A program made the translations under genes and the position numbers. A DNA stretch of 64,000 nucleotides from assembly GCF_005491205.1 (NCBI RefSeq), contig NZ_CP028035.1, positions 992,001 to 1,056,000 on the forward strand, written 5' to 3'. This document shows positions 50,584 to 59,504 of this stretch, in pieces (the first letter of the stretch is position 1; the number at the start of each line of letters is the position of its first letter). Source of the stretch: Nissabacter sp. SGAir0207. Its GTDB lineage: Bacteria; Pseudomonadota; Gammaproteobacteria; Enterobacterales; Enterobacteriaceae. The notes under the pieces are model-generated. The model ran no database searches, had not been told where the DNA came from, and saw only the letters and a program-made list of their open reading frames with translations.

Positions 50584-51362
50584 AAAAACCGCCACTCAAT
50601 CCCGCCTGGCGCCGCCTGCAACAGTTTACCGCGGCGCGCATCGCCCTCGGGCGTACCGGGGCCAGCCTGCCGACGCAGGCGCTGCTGGAGTTCGGGCTGG
50701 CACACGCTCAGGCGCGGGACGCGGTGCACCAGCCCTTTGACAGCGATACCCTGGCGCTGCAACTGGAGGCGGAACTGTTCAACACCCTGACGGTGCAGAG
50801 CGCGGCGGTGGATCGCCCCACCTACCTGCGCCGCCCGGATCTGGGCCGACAACTCAATGCCGCCAGCCGCGAACTGCTGCGCGAGCAGCGGCGCAAGGGG
50901 GCAGATCTGGCGCTGGTGATTGGCGATGGCCTCTCCTCCAAAGCGGTATACCGTCAGGCGCTGCCCTTGATCACCGCCCTCGATCCCTATTTGCGTGAAC
51001 TGGGGCTGACGCTGGCACCGGTGGTGCTGGCCCATCAGGCGCGGGTGGCGCTAAGCGATGAGATTGGCGAATTATTGCAGGCGAAAATGGTGGTGATGCT
51101 GATTGGCGAACGGCCGGGCCTCTCCTCGCCAGACAGCCTGGGCGCGTACCTCACCTGGCAACCGCACCGTGAGCGGCTGATGTCTGAGCGCAACTGCGTC
51201 TCCAATATCCGGCCAGAGGGGCTGGACTACCCGCAAGCGGCCTTCAAGCTCGCCTGGCTGCTGGAGCAGGCGTTCCAGCGTCGGCTGACGGGCATTGCGC
51301 TGAAAGACGAGAGCGACAACCCAGCGTTGCATGGTCGCATCACGCCACGTTTGGCAAAATAG
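50580..51362 (+). CDS. eutC: Ethanolamine ammonia-lyase small subunit
   Basis: Small subunit helping bind adenosylcobalamin. The product has 260 residues, somewhat shorter than the 295 of E. coli EutC, with the difference at the N-terminus. Conserved parts include RPDLGRQL, VIGDGLSSKAVYRQA, LIGERPGLSSPDSLGAYLTW and RNCVSNIRPEGL. It overlaps eutB by four bases. No eutA reactivase, eutR or shell-protein genes accompany it. Confidence 0.96.
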   Translation: MKKPPLNPAWRRLQQFTAARIALGRTGASLPTQALLEFGLAHAQARDAVHQPFDSDTLALQLEAELFNTLTVQSAAVDRPTYLRRPDLGRQLNAASRELLREQRRKGADLALVIGDGLSSKAVYRQALPLITALDPYLRELGLTLAPVVLAHQARVALSDEIGELLQAKMVVMLIGERPGLSSPDSLGAYLTWQPHRERLMSERNCVSNIRPEGLDYPQAAFKLAWLLEQAFQRRLTGIALKDESDNPALHGRITPRLAK

Positions 51363-51526
51363 GCACGGCAGGGCGAGGGCGGCCCTGTTTAACCGCAGGC
51401 AACAGCGAACAGAGATAACGCAGGCGTGGAAATAGGGAAAAGCAAAACAGGAATAGCGTAAGAGCACGGAAAAAGTAGAGAAATCGTGCGTTGGAATAAC
51501 AGGAGATAATCAAGGGGAGTGAGAAA

Positions 51527-51602
51527 TGGTGGGCGATGACGGGCTCGAACCGCCGACCCCCTCCGTGTAAAGGAGATGCTCTACCAACTGAGCTAATCGC
51601 CC
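51527..51602 (-). tRNA. tRNA-Val(TAC), fifth gene of the cluster
   Basis: A complete 76-base cloverleaf on the minus strand with encoded CCA: acceptor GGGCGAT pairing with ATCGCCC, D loop AGTTGGTA, anticodon loop TTTACAC (anticodon TAC), T loop TTCGAGC. It is the last gene of the Val-Val-Val-Lys-Val series as transcribed. Confidence 0.97.
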
Positions 51603-51642
51603 ATTTCTCAAATCTAAAACTCAACTGGCATGAACCAGATGA

Positions 51643-51718
51643 TGGTGGGTCGTGCAGGATTCGAACCTGCGACCAATTGATTAAAAGTCAACTGCTCTAC
51701 CAACTGAGCTAACGACCC
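51643..51718 (-). tRNA. tRNA-Lys(TTT)
   Basis: A 76-base cloverleaf on the minus strand, CCA encoded. Acceptor GGGTCGT pairs with ACGACCC; the anticodon loop carries TTT between a stem of TTGAC and its complement, and the T loop is TTCGAAT. It corresponds to lysV of the E. coli valUXY-lysV cluster. Confidence 0.97.
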
Positions 51719-51725
51719 GCAGAAG

Positions 51726-51801
51726 TGGTGGGTGATGACGGGCTCGAACCGCCGACCCCCTCCGTGTAAAGGAGATGCTCTACCAACTGAGCTAATCACC
51801 C
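51726..51801 (-). tRNA. tRNA-Val(TAC), third gene of the cluster
   Basis: As the other valine tRNAs here but with acceptor stem GGGTGAT/ATCACCC in place of GGGCGAT/ATCGCCC, a compensated G-U to G-C type difference (T in the 5' arm pairs with A in the 3' arm). CCA is encoded. Confidence 0.97.
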
Positions 51802-51828
51802 ACTTCTGGTTTGCGTAAGGGTGAGAGA

Positions 51829-51904
51829 TGGTGGGCGATGACGGGCTCGAACCGCCGACCCCCTCCGTGTAAAGGAGATGCTCTACCAACTGAGCTAATC
51901 GCCC
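51829..51904 (-). tRNA. tRNA-Val(TAC), second gene of the cluster
   Basis: A 76-base cloverleaf on the minus strand, identical to the copy at 51527-51602 in the tRNA body as read by eye, with encoded CCA. Confidence 0.97.
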
Positions 51905-51949
51905 ATGTCTCACGTCTTACTGCTTTATCACAACAGGCCACCTGTTTAG

Positions 51950-52025
51950 TGGTGGGCGATGACGGGCTCGAACCGCCGACCCCCTCCGTGTAAAGGAGAT
52001 GCTCTACCAACTGAGCTAATCGCCC
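51950..52025 (-). tRNA. tRNA-Val(TAC), first gene of the cluster
   Basis: A 76-base cloverleaf on the minus strand, acceptor GGGCGAT, anticodon TAC, encoded CCA. It is nearest the promoter at 52044-52071. Confidence 0.97.
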
Positions 52026-52043
52026 CCGTCGTGATGGAGTCGC

Positions 52044-52071
52044 ATTATAGGGATAGTTCGAAGTGAGTCAA
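52044..52071 (-). promoter_or_regulatory. Promoter of the valine/lysine tRNA cluster
   Basis: On the minus strand: -35 TTGACT at 52071-52066, a 16-base spacer, and a consensus -10 TATAAT at 52049-52044, followed by a GC-rich stretch typical of stable-RNA promoters. It starts 18 bases before the first tRNA. Confidence 0.85.
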
Positions 52072-52194
52072 CGCTTTTTCCGGAGAAAATAATCGTTCGC
52101 CGCAAAAGTAATCAGGATGCGATATTTATCGCCAGCGCTGCCGGTTCTTTATGCATATCTTTGATGAATGAGCGAAAGGCGAGGGCGGCAATCG

Positions 52195-52222
52195 TTGAGG
52201 AAATGATGTGGAGTGGTAGAAT
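52195..52222 (+). promoter_or_regulatory. Candidate gltX promoter
   Basis: TTGAGG at 52195-52200, a 16-base spacer, TAGAAT at 52217-52222, giving a leader of roughly 70 bases before gltX. It is back to back with the tRNA promoter, as in E. coli. Confidence 0.55.
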
Positions 52223-52298
52223 GTTGCCCACTTTTTTCGTTCTTTCCGAGCAAGCAGTGGCCCATTCTGGCCCCATTGCGTAATAAGGCAGTGTTTCC

Positions 52299-53714
52299 AT
52301 GAAAATCAAAACCCGTTTTGCCCCCAGCCCGACCGGCTACCTGCATGTCGGTGGCGCCCGTACCGCGCTCTACTCCTGGCTGTTCGCCCGCCATAATCAG
52401 GGCGAGTTTGTGCTGCGCATTGAAGACACCGACCTGGAACGCTCCACCCAGCAGGCGATTGACGCCATTATGGACGGGATGAACTGGCTGAACCTGGCGT
52501 GGGATGAAGGCCCCTACTACCAGACCAAGCGTTTTGACCGCTATAACCAGGTCATCGACCAGATGCTGGAGAATGGCACCGCCTATAAATGCTACTGCTC
52601 GAAGGAGCGTCTGGAAGCGCTGCGTGAAACCCAGATGGCGAACGGCGAGAAGCCGCGTTATGACGGCCGCTGCCGCGACAGCCATGAGCACCATGCGGCC
52701 GATGAGCCGTGCGTGGTGCGCTTCCGCAACCCGCAAGAGGGATCGGTGATCTTTGATGACCAGATCCGTGGGCCGATCGAGTTTAGCAACCAAGAGCTGG
52801 ACGATCTGATCATTCGCCGTACCGATGGTTCACCCACCTACAACTTCTGTGTGGTGGTGGATGACTGGGATATGGAGATCACCCACGTAATCCGTGGTGA
52901 AGACCATATCAACAATACCCCGCGCCAGATCAACATCCTGAAAGCGCTGGGCGCGCCAGTGCCGGTCTATGCCCACGTCTCCATGATCCTCGGCGACGAC
53001 GGCAAAAAGCTCTCCAAGCGCCACGGCGCGGTGGGCGTAATGCAGTATCGCGACGACGGCTACCTGCCGGAAGCGCTGCTCAACTATCTGGTGCGCCTTG
53101 GCTGGTCGCATGGCGATCAGGAGATCTTCTCGATTGAGGAGATGACCAACCTGTTCACCCTGGAAGCGATCAACAAATCCGCCAGCGCCTTCAACACCGA
53201 GAAGTTGCAGTGGCTGAACCACCACTACATCAACACCATGGCGCCGGAGTATGTGGCCACCCACCTGCAGTGGCACATTGAGCAGCTGGGCCTCGACACC
53301 CGCAACGGGCCGCAGCTGGCGGAGATCGTCACGCTGCTGGGCGAGCGTTGCAAAACGCTGAAAGAGATGGCGGAAGCCAGCCGCTACTTCTATGAAGACT
53401 TCAGCGAGTTTGATGCTGACGCGGCGAAGAAACACCTGCGCCCGGTGGCTCGCCAGCCGCTGGAGGCAGTGAAAGCGCAACTGGCTGCCATTACTGACTG
53501 GACGCCGGAGAACGTGCACCACGCCATTCAGGGCACGGCGGATGCGCTGGGCGTGGGCATGGGCAAGGTCGGGATGCCGCTGCGCGTGGCGGTCACCGGT
53601 GCCGGCCAGTCGCCGGGCATGGACGTGACCGTACACGCCATCGGCCAGCGCCGCACGCTGGCGCGCATTGATCAGGCCCTGGCTTACATCGCAGAGCGCG
53701 AAGCCCAGCAGTAA
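52299..53714 (+). CDS. gltX: Glutamyl-tRNA synthetase
   Basis: Charges tRNA-Glu with glutamate. The product has 471 residues, the E. coli length. Class I signatures are [17 protein letters not shown] (HIGH region, near residue 9) and KKLSKRHG (KMSKS region, near 236). A cysteine/histidine zinc-binding stretch (CYCSKERL...CRDSHEHHA) lies between. Its place next to the valine/lysine tRNAs is conserved. Confidence 0.98.
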   Translation: MKIKTRFAPSPTGYLHVGGARTALYSWLFARHNQGEFVLRIEDTDLERSTQQAIDAIMDGMNWLNLAWDEGPYYQTKRFDRYNQVIDQMLENGTAYKCYCSKERLEALRETQMANGEKPRYDGRCRDSHEHHAADEPCVVRFRNPQEGSVIFDDQIRGPIEFSNQELDDLIIRRTDGSPTYNFCVVVDDWDMEITHVIRGEDHINNTPRQINILKALGAPVPVYAHVSMILGDDGKKLSKRHGAVGVMQYRDDGYLPEALLNYLVRLGWSHGDQEIFSIEEMTNLFTLEAINKSASAFNTEKLQWLNHHYINTMAPEYVATHLQWHIEQLGLDTRNGPQLAEIVTLLGERCKTLKEMAEASRYFYEDFSEFDADAAKKHLRPVARQPLEAVKAQLAAITDWTPENVHHAIQGTADALGVGMGKVGMPLRVAVTGAGQSPGMDVTVHAIGQRRTLARIDQALAYIAEREAQQ

Positions 53715-53727
53715 GGTTTTCGGGCAA

Positions 53728-53768
53728 TAAAAAGGCCGGCGGGGGATGCCCCTGCCGGCCTTTTTTAT
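53728..53768. terminator. Bidirectional terminator after gltX
   Basis: A long stem from AATAAAAAGGCCGGC to GCCGGCCTTTTTTATT with a GC-rich top. T runs occur on both strands, serving gltX and the convergent DUF1323-type gene. Confidence 0.88.
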
Positions 53769-53777
53769 TGCCTGATC

Positions 53778-54161
53778 TTACTCGTGCTGTCCCTCATCGT
53801 TCCCCTCTGGCGAGCCTTCGGCCAGTCCCAGCTTCTTCATAACGCCGGTGATACCCTCACGCAAAATGAACTGGGTGATCAGGTGCTTCTCACGCCGGTT
53901 CAGGCGTGCGAACGCTGCCGCCCAAATGTCACGCGGCTGGTTGGAGTGGGTGAGGTAGGTTGCCGGCTCCTCTTGAGCAGAGCGGGCCTGCGCCAGAAAC
54001 GGCGCCACGCTGGCGAGCAGGAATTCATGCGCCCGGCCACCCTGAACGCCAGGGCGGCGGCGCTTAACCCAGTTCTCTTTGGCAGCGCGCTGGTTGATGC
54101 TCTGCTCAGTGTAGCCAGTCTTTTGCGCCAGCTCCTTGGGAGTGATCCATTCGTCAGCCAT
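53778..54161 (-). CDS. YfeC/YfeD-like DNA-binding protein (DUF1323)
   Basis: A 127-residue protein with an N-terminal helix-turn-helix of the excisionase/MerR kind (EWITPKELAQKTGYTEQSIN) followed by PGVQGGRAHEF, the YfeC/YfeD signature, and a C-terminal helical part (LITQFILREGITGVMKKL). E. coli has two such genes, yfeC and yfeD, next to gltX; only one is here. Function is unknown. Two adjacent ATG codons are possible; the second (54161) is better spaced from AGGGA. Confidence 0.85.
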   Translation of the reverse strand: MADEWITPKELAQKTGYTEQSINQRAAKENWVKRRRPGVQGGRAHEFLLASVAPFLAQARSAQEEPATYLTHSNQPRDIWAAAFARLNRREKHLITQFILREGITGVMKKLGLAEGSPEGNDEGQHE

Positions 54162-54322
54162 CATACTTCCCTGATGAGTAAAATTACGGGTTCGTGTTAC
54201 GTCTTCATTTTACATGAATCACTAACAGGGGAGGCGGAAGTGGAAAAAGGCGCGATCTGGATCACAAGAAAAACTGCCCGCAGATGCGGGCAGTGAGCAG
54301 GGGGTAAAGCGAACGTCGGCGA

Positions 54323-55105
54323 TTATGCCTGTTTGGCAACCATGCCCGGACGGTAGGCCAGGAAGTAAATCAGGCCAACAAAGCCTGCGCCACCCACGGC
54401 GTTGCCCAGGAACACCGCCACGAAGTTCGGCAGGTAGTCACCCCAGGTCAGGGCACCGGCAAAGATGGCCGCCGGGATGATGAACATGTTGGCAACCACG
54501 TGCTGGAAGCCGATCGCCACGAAGGCCATCACCGGGAACCACATGCCAATCACCTTGCCGCCCATCTCTTTACTGGCAAATGCCAGCCAGACGGCCAGAC
54601 AGACCAGCCAGTTACAGCCGATGCCGGAGATAAAGGCGTGCAGGAAGTCCGCGTTGACCTTCGCCTGTGCGATGGCAACGGTCTTGCTCAGGTAGGCGCC
54701 TTCGGTCATGCCCAGGAAGTGGCCAAAGAAGTAAGCGACTGCCAGGCTGCCCATCAGGTTAGCCAGGGTGACCCAGAACCAGTTACGCACGATGGCGAGG
54801 CCCTTAATCTGACGCGAGAACCAGGCAATCGGCAGGGTCATCATGTTGCCGGTCAGCAGTTCGCCACCCGCCAGCACGGTCAGGATCAGGCCAACTGGGA
54901 AGACGGCCGCGCCCAGCAGGCCGCCGAAGGAGCCCCACTGTGGCGGCAGGGTGCCGATGACATGCAGGTCAAGCAGGAAGCCAGTAGCGATGAAGGCGCC
55001 AGCCATAAAGCCCAGGATAATCAGGTTCAGGATGGAGGCCTGGCTTTTCGCCACGCCGGCCTGTACGGCGAGTGTTGCAATTTCTTTAGGTGAATGCAGT
55101 GACAT
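54323..55105 (-). CDS. Formate/nitrite transporter family channel
   Basis: A 260-residue inner-membrane protein of the FNT family (FocA, NirC, YrhG), which conducts small monovalent anions such as formate or nitrite. Six hydrophobic segments are seen. Family motifs are GGELLTGNMM, LANLMGSL, GIGCNWLVCLAVW and GFQHVVANMF; the conserved pore histidine is in FQHVVAN. No pyruvate-formate lyase or nitrite reductase gene is adjacent, so the anion cannot be assigned. AT-rich DNA with a palindrome lies upstream. Confidence 0.85.
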   Translation of the reverse strand: MSLHSPKEIATLAVQAGVAKSQASILNLIILGFMAGAFIATGFLLDLHVIGTLPPQWGSFGGLLGAAVFPVGLILTVLAGGELLTGNMMTLPIAWFSRQIKGLAIVRNWFWVTLANLMGSLAVAYFFGHFLGMTEGAYLSKTVAIAQAKVNADFLHAFISGIGCNWLVCLAVWLAFASKEMGGKVIGMWFPVMAFVAIGFQHVVANMFIIPAAIFAGALTWGDYLPNFVAVFLGNAVGGAGFVGLIYFLAYRPGMVAKQA

Positions 55106-55419
55106 GTGTAGCCCGGATGTAAAGGTTATGATTTTAGCGCCAGCAGTCTAGTATGAGAATTATCTCAAAACAAGCGTGATTGTTTAGTGAGCTAACATTA
55201 ATTTAAACCTTATCTAACATCATGATGTTAGCGAAAGCAGGGCAGCGGGGGCAGGACAGTGGCCAGACGGGCGCGTGCCGTCTCCTTAGGATTCAGCCCC
55301 AGCCGCGTGGAAAAGCCGTTAACACGGCTGATGAAAGTGGCAGGTTGGCGGCAAAAACGGCGGCAGGTACCGGATTTGATTGCTTTTTCAGCGTTTGAAT
55401 AATTTGTCGGAATTAGCCG
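55106..55419. other. Intergenic region between the FNT channel and the alanine tRNAs
   Basis: About 310 bases. The part next to the channel gene (55106-55231) is A/T-rich and ends in an 18-base palindrome. The GC-rich remainder (about 55232-55360) contains a short minus-strand open frame ending near 55231 with no credible start or recognised product. No gene is called. Confidence 0.45.
55214..55231. promoter_or_regulatory. 18-base perfect palindrome, possible operator of the FNT gene
   Basis: CTAACATCATGATGTTAG is a perfect dyad about 110 bases upstream of the FNT start codon. It looks like a dimeric regulator site. I cannot match it to a known enteric consensus. Confidence 0.4.
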
Positions 55420-55448
55420 TTGACAGCATCAGGTGGGTTTCATATTAT
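55420..55448 (+). promoter_or_regulatory. Promoter of the tRNA-Ala pair
   Basis: Consensus -35 TTGACA at 55420-55425, a 17-base spacer and -10 TATTAT at 55443-55448, followed by a GC-rich discriminator (GCGCCCC). This is the pattern of stringently controlled stable-RNA promoters. Confidence 0.88.
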
Positions 55449-55481
55449 GCGCCCCGTCCACACGACATGTTGTGTTGATGA

Positions 55482-55557
<76 letters not shown>

Positions 55558-55628
55558 ACTCACTTCTCAGGGGAGTTGGTTAAGGACTTTCACTTTTGGT
55601 CCCTAAAAATGAAGTGACCACATATTGT

Positions 55629-55704
<76 letters not shown>

Positions 55705-55711
55705 AATTTAG

Positions 55712-55736
55712 AAAAACCGGCTCAGGCCGGTTTTTT
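55712..55736 (+). terminator. Terminator of the tRNA-Ala operon
   Basis: AAAAACCGGC, loop TCAG, GCCGGTTTTT with a further T, eight bases after the second tRNA. Confidence 0.88.
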
Positions 55737-55803
55737 GCTTTCTGGCGTTTGCCACTTCTCTGCTCCCTACTGCTTTTCCTGCCATACCAAATCACAGGCA
55801 ATA

Positions 55804-55826
55804 AAAAAGGCGCCGCAGCGCCTTTT
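55804..55826 (-). terminator. Terminator of nupC
   Basis: AAAAGGCGC, loop CGCA, GCGCCTTTT; on the minus strand it is followed by further T residues and lies about 15 bases after the nupC stop. Confidence 0.85.
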
Positions 55827-55841
55827 AGAGAGATCGTCCGC

Positions 55842-57029
55842 TTAACCCAGCACCAGACCGGCGATAGAGGCGGAGAGCACGCTCACCAGCGTTGAGCCGT
55901 AGAGCAGCTTCAGGCCGAAGCGTGACACCACGTTGCCCTGATGCTCGTTCAGGCCCTTGATGGCGCCCGCCACAATCCCGATGGAGGAGAAGTTGGCGAA
56001 GGAGACCAGGAACACCGACAGAATGCCTTCCGCACGTGGGGAGAGGGTGGCAGCAATCTTCTGCAAGTCCATCATCGCCACGAACTCGTTGGAGACCATC
56101 TTGGTCGCCATGATACTGCCCACCTGCAACGCCTCGTTGGATGGCACGCCCATCACCCAGGCGAACGGGTAGAAGACGTAGCCCAGCAGCTCCTGGAAGG
56201 AGTGGCCGAACAGGGTGGAGAAGAGGGCGTTGACCGCGGAGATCAGGGCAATGAAGCCGATCAGCATCGCTGCCACAATAATTGCCACCTTAAAGCCCGC
56301 CAGAATGTATTCGCCCAGCATCTCGAAGAAGCTCTGTCCCTTGTGAAGCTCCCCCAGTTGCAGATCCTGCTCGCCCTCAACGCGGTACGGGTTGATCAGC
56401 GACAGCACGATAAAGGTGCTGAACATGTTCAGGATCAGCGCTGCCACCACATATTTCGGGTCAAGCATGGTCATGTAGGCGCCGACAATCGACATGGAAA
56501 CCGTGGACATCGCCGTGGCGGCCATGGTGTACATGCGCTTCTCGGACATCTTGCCGAGAATGTCTTTGTAGGCGATGAAGTTTTCAGACTGCCCCAGAAT
56601 CAGCGAGCTGACGGCGTTGAACGACTCCAGCTTGCCCATGCCGTTCACTTTCGACAGCACAGTACCGATCCAGCGGATGACAATCGGCAGCACACGGATG
56701 TGTTGCAGGATACCGATCAGGGCGGAGATAAAGACAATCGGGCAGAGCACTTTCAGGAAGAAGAAGGCCAGACCCTTGTCGCCCATTCCGCCGAAGACAA
56801 AGTCAGTACCTTGGGCGGCGTAGCCGAGCAGCTTGTCAAAGAAGTTGGCAAAGCCCTGAACAAAGCCTAAACCAACTTCCGAATTCAGGAAGAAGTAGGC
56901 GAGCAGGACTTCAATAACCAGTAGCTGTGCGATAAAACGTAAGCGTATGTTCTTGCGATCGTGACTGACCAACAGCGCCAGTATAGCGACCACAGCCAAC
57001 GCCAACACGAAGTGTAGTATGCGGGACAT
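55842..57029 (-). CDS. nupC: Nucleoside:H+ symporter NupC
   Basis: Concentrative nucleoside transporter of the inner membrane. The product has 395 residues; E. coli NupC has 400. The sequence is close to NupC throughout: [56 protein letters not shown], and [18 protein letters not shown]. It is divergent from mntH. CRP/CytR control is known in E. coli, but I could not see convincing sites here. Confidence 0.97.
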   Translation of the reverse strand: MSRILHFVLALAVVAILALLVSHDRKNIRLRFIAQLLVIEVLLAYFFLNSEVGLGFVQGFANFFDKLLGYAAQGTDFVFGGMGDKGLAFFFLKVLCPIVFISALIGILQHIRVLPIVIRWIGTVLSKVNGMGKLESFNAVSSLILGQSENFIAYKDILGKMSEKRMYTMAATAMSTVSMSIVGAYMTMLDPKYVVAALILNMFSTFIVLSLINPYRVEGEQDLQLGELHKGQSFFEMLGEYILAGFKVAIIVAAMLIGFIALISAVNALFSTLFGHSFQELLGYVFYPFAWVMGVPSNEALQVGSIMATKMVSNEFVAMMDLQKIAATLSPRAEGILSVFLVSFANFSSIGIVAGAIKGLNEHQGNVVSRFGLKLLYGSTLVSVLSASIAGLVLG

Positions 57030-57427
57030 GTGTGCTCCAAATTTGAGGCAGGCAATATTTCGGGGGACATTTTATGTAACGGCTACATTAAAAACGAGAC
57101 ATCAATTGCAAATATAAAAAGTCATGCTGCTAAAAGCAACGAAATGGCGCATTTATCAGCCACTTAAGAAACACATGTGCCAGCTGAATATTTGTGCTAG
57201 TTTTAATAATTGCGATAGTACGCGCTAAATTCTCGCGGACTGGGTAAATTTCGAACGGCAAAACCCTCAAAATACAGGGGACTCTGTGGTCTTCGTTCCC
57301 ACAACTCTTTAGACACATCACTGCAGCCTATCAGTGAGATACAGAGAAGCGATGGAATTACGCTTGATAATGATTCTCATTAACCTGATGATGGCGGTAA
57401 GCTCACAATGATTAAGGGTTATAGGCT
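57030..57427. other. Divergent nupC-mntH regulatory region
   Basis: About 400 mostly A/T-rich bases without a gene. A Fur-type box lies near mntH. A 63-codon minus-strand frame (57130-57321) has no ribosome site or recognisable product and is discounted. An MntR palindrome like that of E. coli was not seen. Confidence 0.5.
57366..57384. promoter_or_regulatory. Fur box upstream of mntH
   Basis: GATAATGATTCTCATTAAC matches 16 of 19 positions of the classical Fur consensus. It overlaps a possible -35 hexamer TTGATA (57364-57369), with GATGAT 17 bases on as a weak -10. Occupation by Fur would repress mntH when iron is sufficient. Confidence 0.7.
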
Positions 57428-58657
57428 ATGCTGAACAGCCGCGCTGACTCCACCAGCCGCACGTCCAGAAAAATCAAACTTTCCCTCATGGGGCCGGCGT
57501 TTATCGCCGCCATTGGCTACATCGATCCGGGTAACTTCGCCACCAATATTCAGGCGGGGGCCTCGTTCGGCTATCAGCTGCTGTGGGTGGTGGTGTGGGC
57601 CAACCTGATGGCCATGCTAATCCAGCTGCTGTCGGCCAAGCTGGGCATCGCCACCGGCAAGAATCTGGCGGAGCATATCCGTGACCGCTTCCCGCGCCCG
57701 GCCGTGTGGGCCTACTGGGTGCAGGCGGAGATCATCGCCATGGCGACCGATCTGGCGGAGTTCATCGGCGCGGCGATTGGCTTTAAGCTGCTGCTCGGCG
57801 TGTCGCTGCTACAGGGGGCCGTGCTGACCGGCATTGCCACCTTTATTATCCTGGCGATTCAGCGGCGTGGGCAGAAGCCGCTGGAGTGGGTGATTGGCGG
57901 CCTGCTGCTGTTTGTGGCGGCGGCCTACATTGTGGAGCTGTTCTTCTCGCAGCCCAAAATGACGGAGCTGGTGAAGGGGATGGCGCTGCCATCGCTGCCG
58001 GGCGCGGAGGCAGTCTATCTGGCCGCGGGCGTTCTGGGCGCGACCATTATGCCGCATGTCATCTATTTGCACTCGTCGCTCACCCAGCGTTCCGGCTCCA
58101 GTTCCAAGGCGGAGCGCTACTCCTCCACCAAGCTGGACGTGGCGATCGCCATGACCATCGCGGGCTTTGTCAATCTGGCGATGATGGCAACCGCCGCCGC
58201 GGCCTTCCACTTCAGCGGCCACAGCGGCATCAGTGAGCTGGATCAGGCTTACCTGACGCTGGAGCCGCTGCTGGGCCACGCCGCGGCCACCATCTTTGGC
58301 CTCAGTCTGGTGGCCGCCGGCCTCTCCTCCACGGTGGTGGGCACGCTGGCAGGGCAGGTGGTGATGCAGGGCTTTGTGCGCTTCTATATCCCGCTCTGGA
58401 TCCGCCGCGTGGTGACCATGCTGCCCTCGTTCATCGTGATCCTGATGGGAATGGACGCCACCAAAATTCTGGTGATGAGCCAGGTGCTGCTGAGCTTCGG
58501 TATTGCGCTGGCGCTGCTGCCACTGCTCTCTTTTACCGGCAACCGCGAGCTGATGGGGGAGATGACCAACACCCCGCTGATGCAGAATTTAGGGCGGATG
58601 ATTGTGGTGGTGGTGATTGGCTTGAACGCCTACCTGTTGATCAGCATGCTCCGCTAA
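57428..58657 (+). CDS. mntH: Nramp-type Mn2+/Fe2+ H+ symporter MntH
   Basis: Proton-coupled manganese (and iron) importer, 409 residues, eleven hydrophobic segments; E. coli MntH has 412. The metal-site motifs [11 protein letters not shown] (first segment) and [15 protein letters not shown] (sixth segment) are intact. Mn uptake supports oxidative stress resistance. A Fur box lies upstream and a strong terminator downstream. Confidence 0.97.
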   Translation: MLNSRADSTSRTSRKIKLSLMGPAFIAAIGYIDPGNFATNIQAGASFGYQLLWVVVWANLMAMLIQLLSAKLGIATGKNLAEHIRDRFPRPAVWAYWVQAEIIAMATDLAEFIGAAIGFKLLLGVSLLQGAVLTGIATFIILAIQRRGQKPLEWVIGGLLLFVAAAYIVELFFSQPKMTELVKGMALPSLPGAEAVYLAAGVLGATIMPHVIYLHSSLTQRSGSSSKAERYSSTKLDVAIAMTIAGFVNLAMMATAAAAFHFSGHSGISELDQAYLTLEPLLGHAAATIFGLSLVAAGLSSTVVGTLAGQVVMQGFVRFYIPLWIRRVVTMLPSFIVILMGMDATKILVMSQVLLSFGIALALLPLLSFTGNRELMGEMTNTPLMQNLGRMIVVVVIGLNAYLLISMLR

Positions 58658-58671
58658 CAGGCAGAAAAGAG

Positions 58672-58700
58672 AAAGGCAGGCCCTTGGGCCTGCCTTTTTT
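58672..58700 (+). terminator. Terminator after mntH
   Basis: AAAGGCAGGCCC, TT, GGGCCTGCCTTT followed by more T residues. Confidence 0.9.
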
Positions 58701-58740
58701 TATTTGTTTTTATTATGTGCTGTGTGTGTCTTTGCCGTTA

Positions 58741-59049
58741 TCAATGATGTCCATGGCCGCGGCCATGATCGTGGCCGTGGTCATGCCCCCAGCCGTGACC
58801 ACGGGGCGGGCCGTGGTGCCAGCGCGGTGGGGGCGGCGGTGGCCGGTGGAAGCGGGGATGATGACGGCCCCACCAGGCACGGTCACGCCAGCGGTGTCCA
58901 TCCCAGTAGTTGCCATGCCGGTCGCGGTCACCGATGGAGAGCGACAGACCGGGCATCCGTAAATCGAGGCCCCCCGCCTTGGCAGGCAGGACAGCCGGTA
59001 ACAAGGCGACAAACAGGGTGCTCAACAAAAGTGTTTTTACTTTAACCAT
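58741..59049 (-). CDS. Histidine-rich exported protein, YpeC-like (DUF2502)
   Basis: A 102-residue protein with a signal peptide (VKTLLLSTLFVALLPAVLPAKA) and the DUF2502 core LSIGDRDRHGNYWDGHRWRD, shared with E. coli YpeC, which also lies next to mntH. The C-terminus is rich in Pro, His and Gly (HGWGHDHGHDHGRGHGHH). Function is unknown; metal binding is suggested by composition only. The ATG at 59049 has GGAGG upstream and starts a proper signal peptide, so the longer frame to 59109 is rejected. Confidence 0.85.
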   Translation of the reverse strand: MVKVKTLLLSTLFVALLPAVLPAKAGGLDLRMPGLSLSIGDRDRHGNYWDGHRWRDRAWWGRHHPRFHRPPPPPPRWHHGPPRGHGWGHDHGHDHGRGHGHH

Positions 59050-59504
59050 TCTTATTATCCTCCAGACCACCGTAGTGGATGGCATAGGTATACGGCTAAA
59101 CATAAGCAACTTCTATAAGACAATGCGCCCTTTTGAATCCTTTACCCCTCTTAACAGATCACTGACAAAGCGGCAGATCATGGGGAAATTGTGGAGAGAG
59201 GCGGGAGCTGGCTGGCACAGGTTTAGCGAGGGAGATCGAGGGTAATAGCTTGATATTAAGAGTTATTTTTCACGTAATGCCAAGGTGAAAACTGTGGAGC
59301 GTGGGACAATGCTGGGTAAATGCATTGATAAGCAGCCTAATCTAATCCGGTGCGGCAGCGCGCGTCAATCAGCGGGTGAAGGTGGGCACGTCGTTAAAGG
59401 TTAATGAAAGTGTTCCTGCCGGTAGCTCGGCATTTGGCAAGGCCAACGTACTGGCCTCGCCAAATAGCGGGCTTATCCGGAAACTTGCCTGTCCAGGTAA
59501 GCGC
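59050..59504. other. Intergenic region between the ypeC-like gene and the aldo/keto reductase
   Basis: About 455 bases. The left two thirds hold A/T-rich segments with no gene. At 59369-59504 a minus-strand frame reads as protein-like sequence (RISPLFGEASTLALP, then LSLTFNDVPTF before a stop), but it enters the reductase gene in another frame and has no start of its own. It may be the remnant of a lost gene. Confidence 0.4.

Noticed and set aside
51527..52025. Array of near-identical repeats of about 76 bases that could suggest a CRISPR or satellite array
   Set aside because: Each unit folds as a complete tRNA (four valine, one lysine) with encoded CCA.
55232..55400. Short minus-strand frame before the tRNA-Ala promoter
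   Set aside because: It has no plausible start before running into the tRNA promoter and no recognised similarity.
57130..57321. A 63-codon minus-strand frame in the nupC-mntH gap
   Set aside because: No ribosome site, no recognisable product, and it lies in an expected regulatory region.
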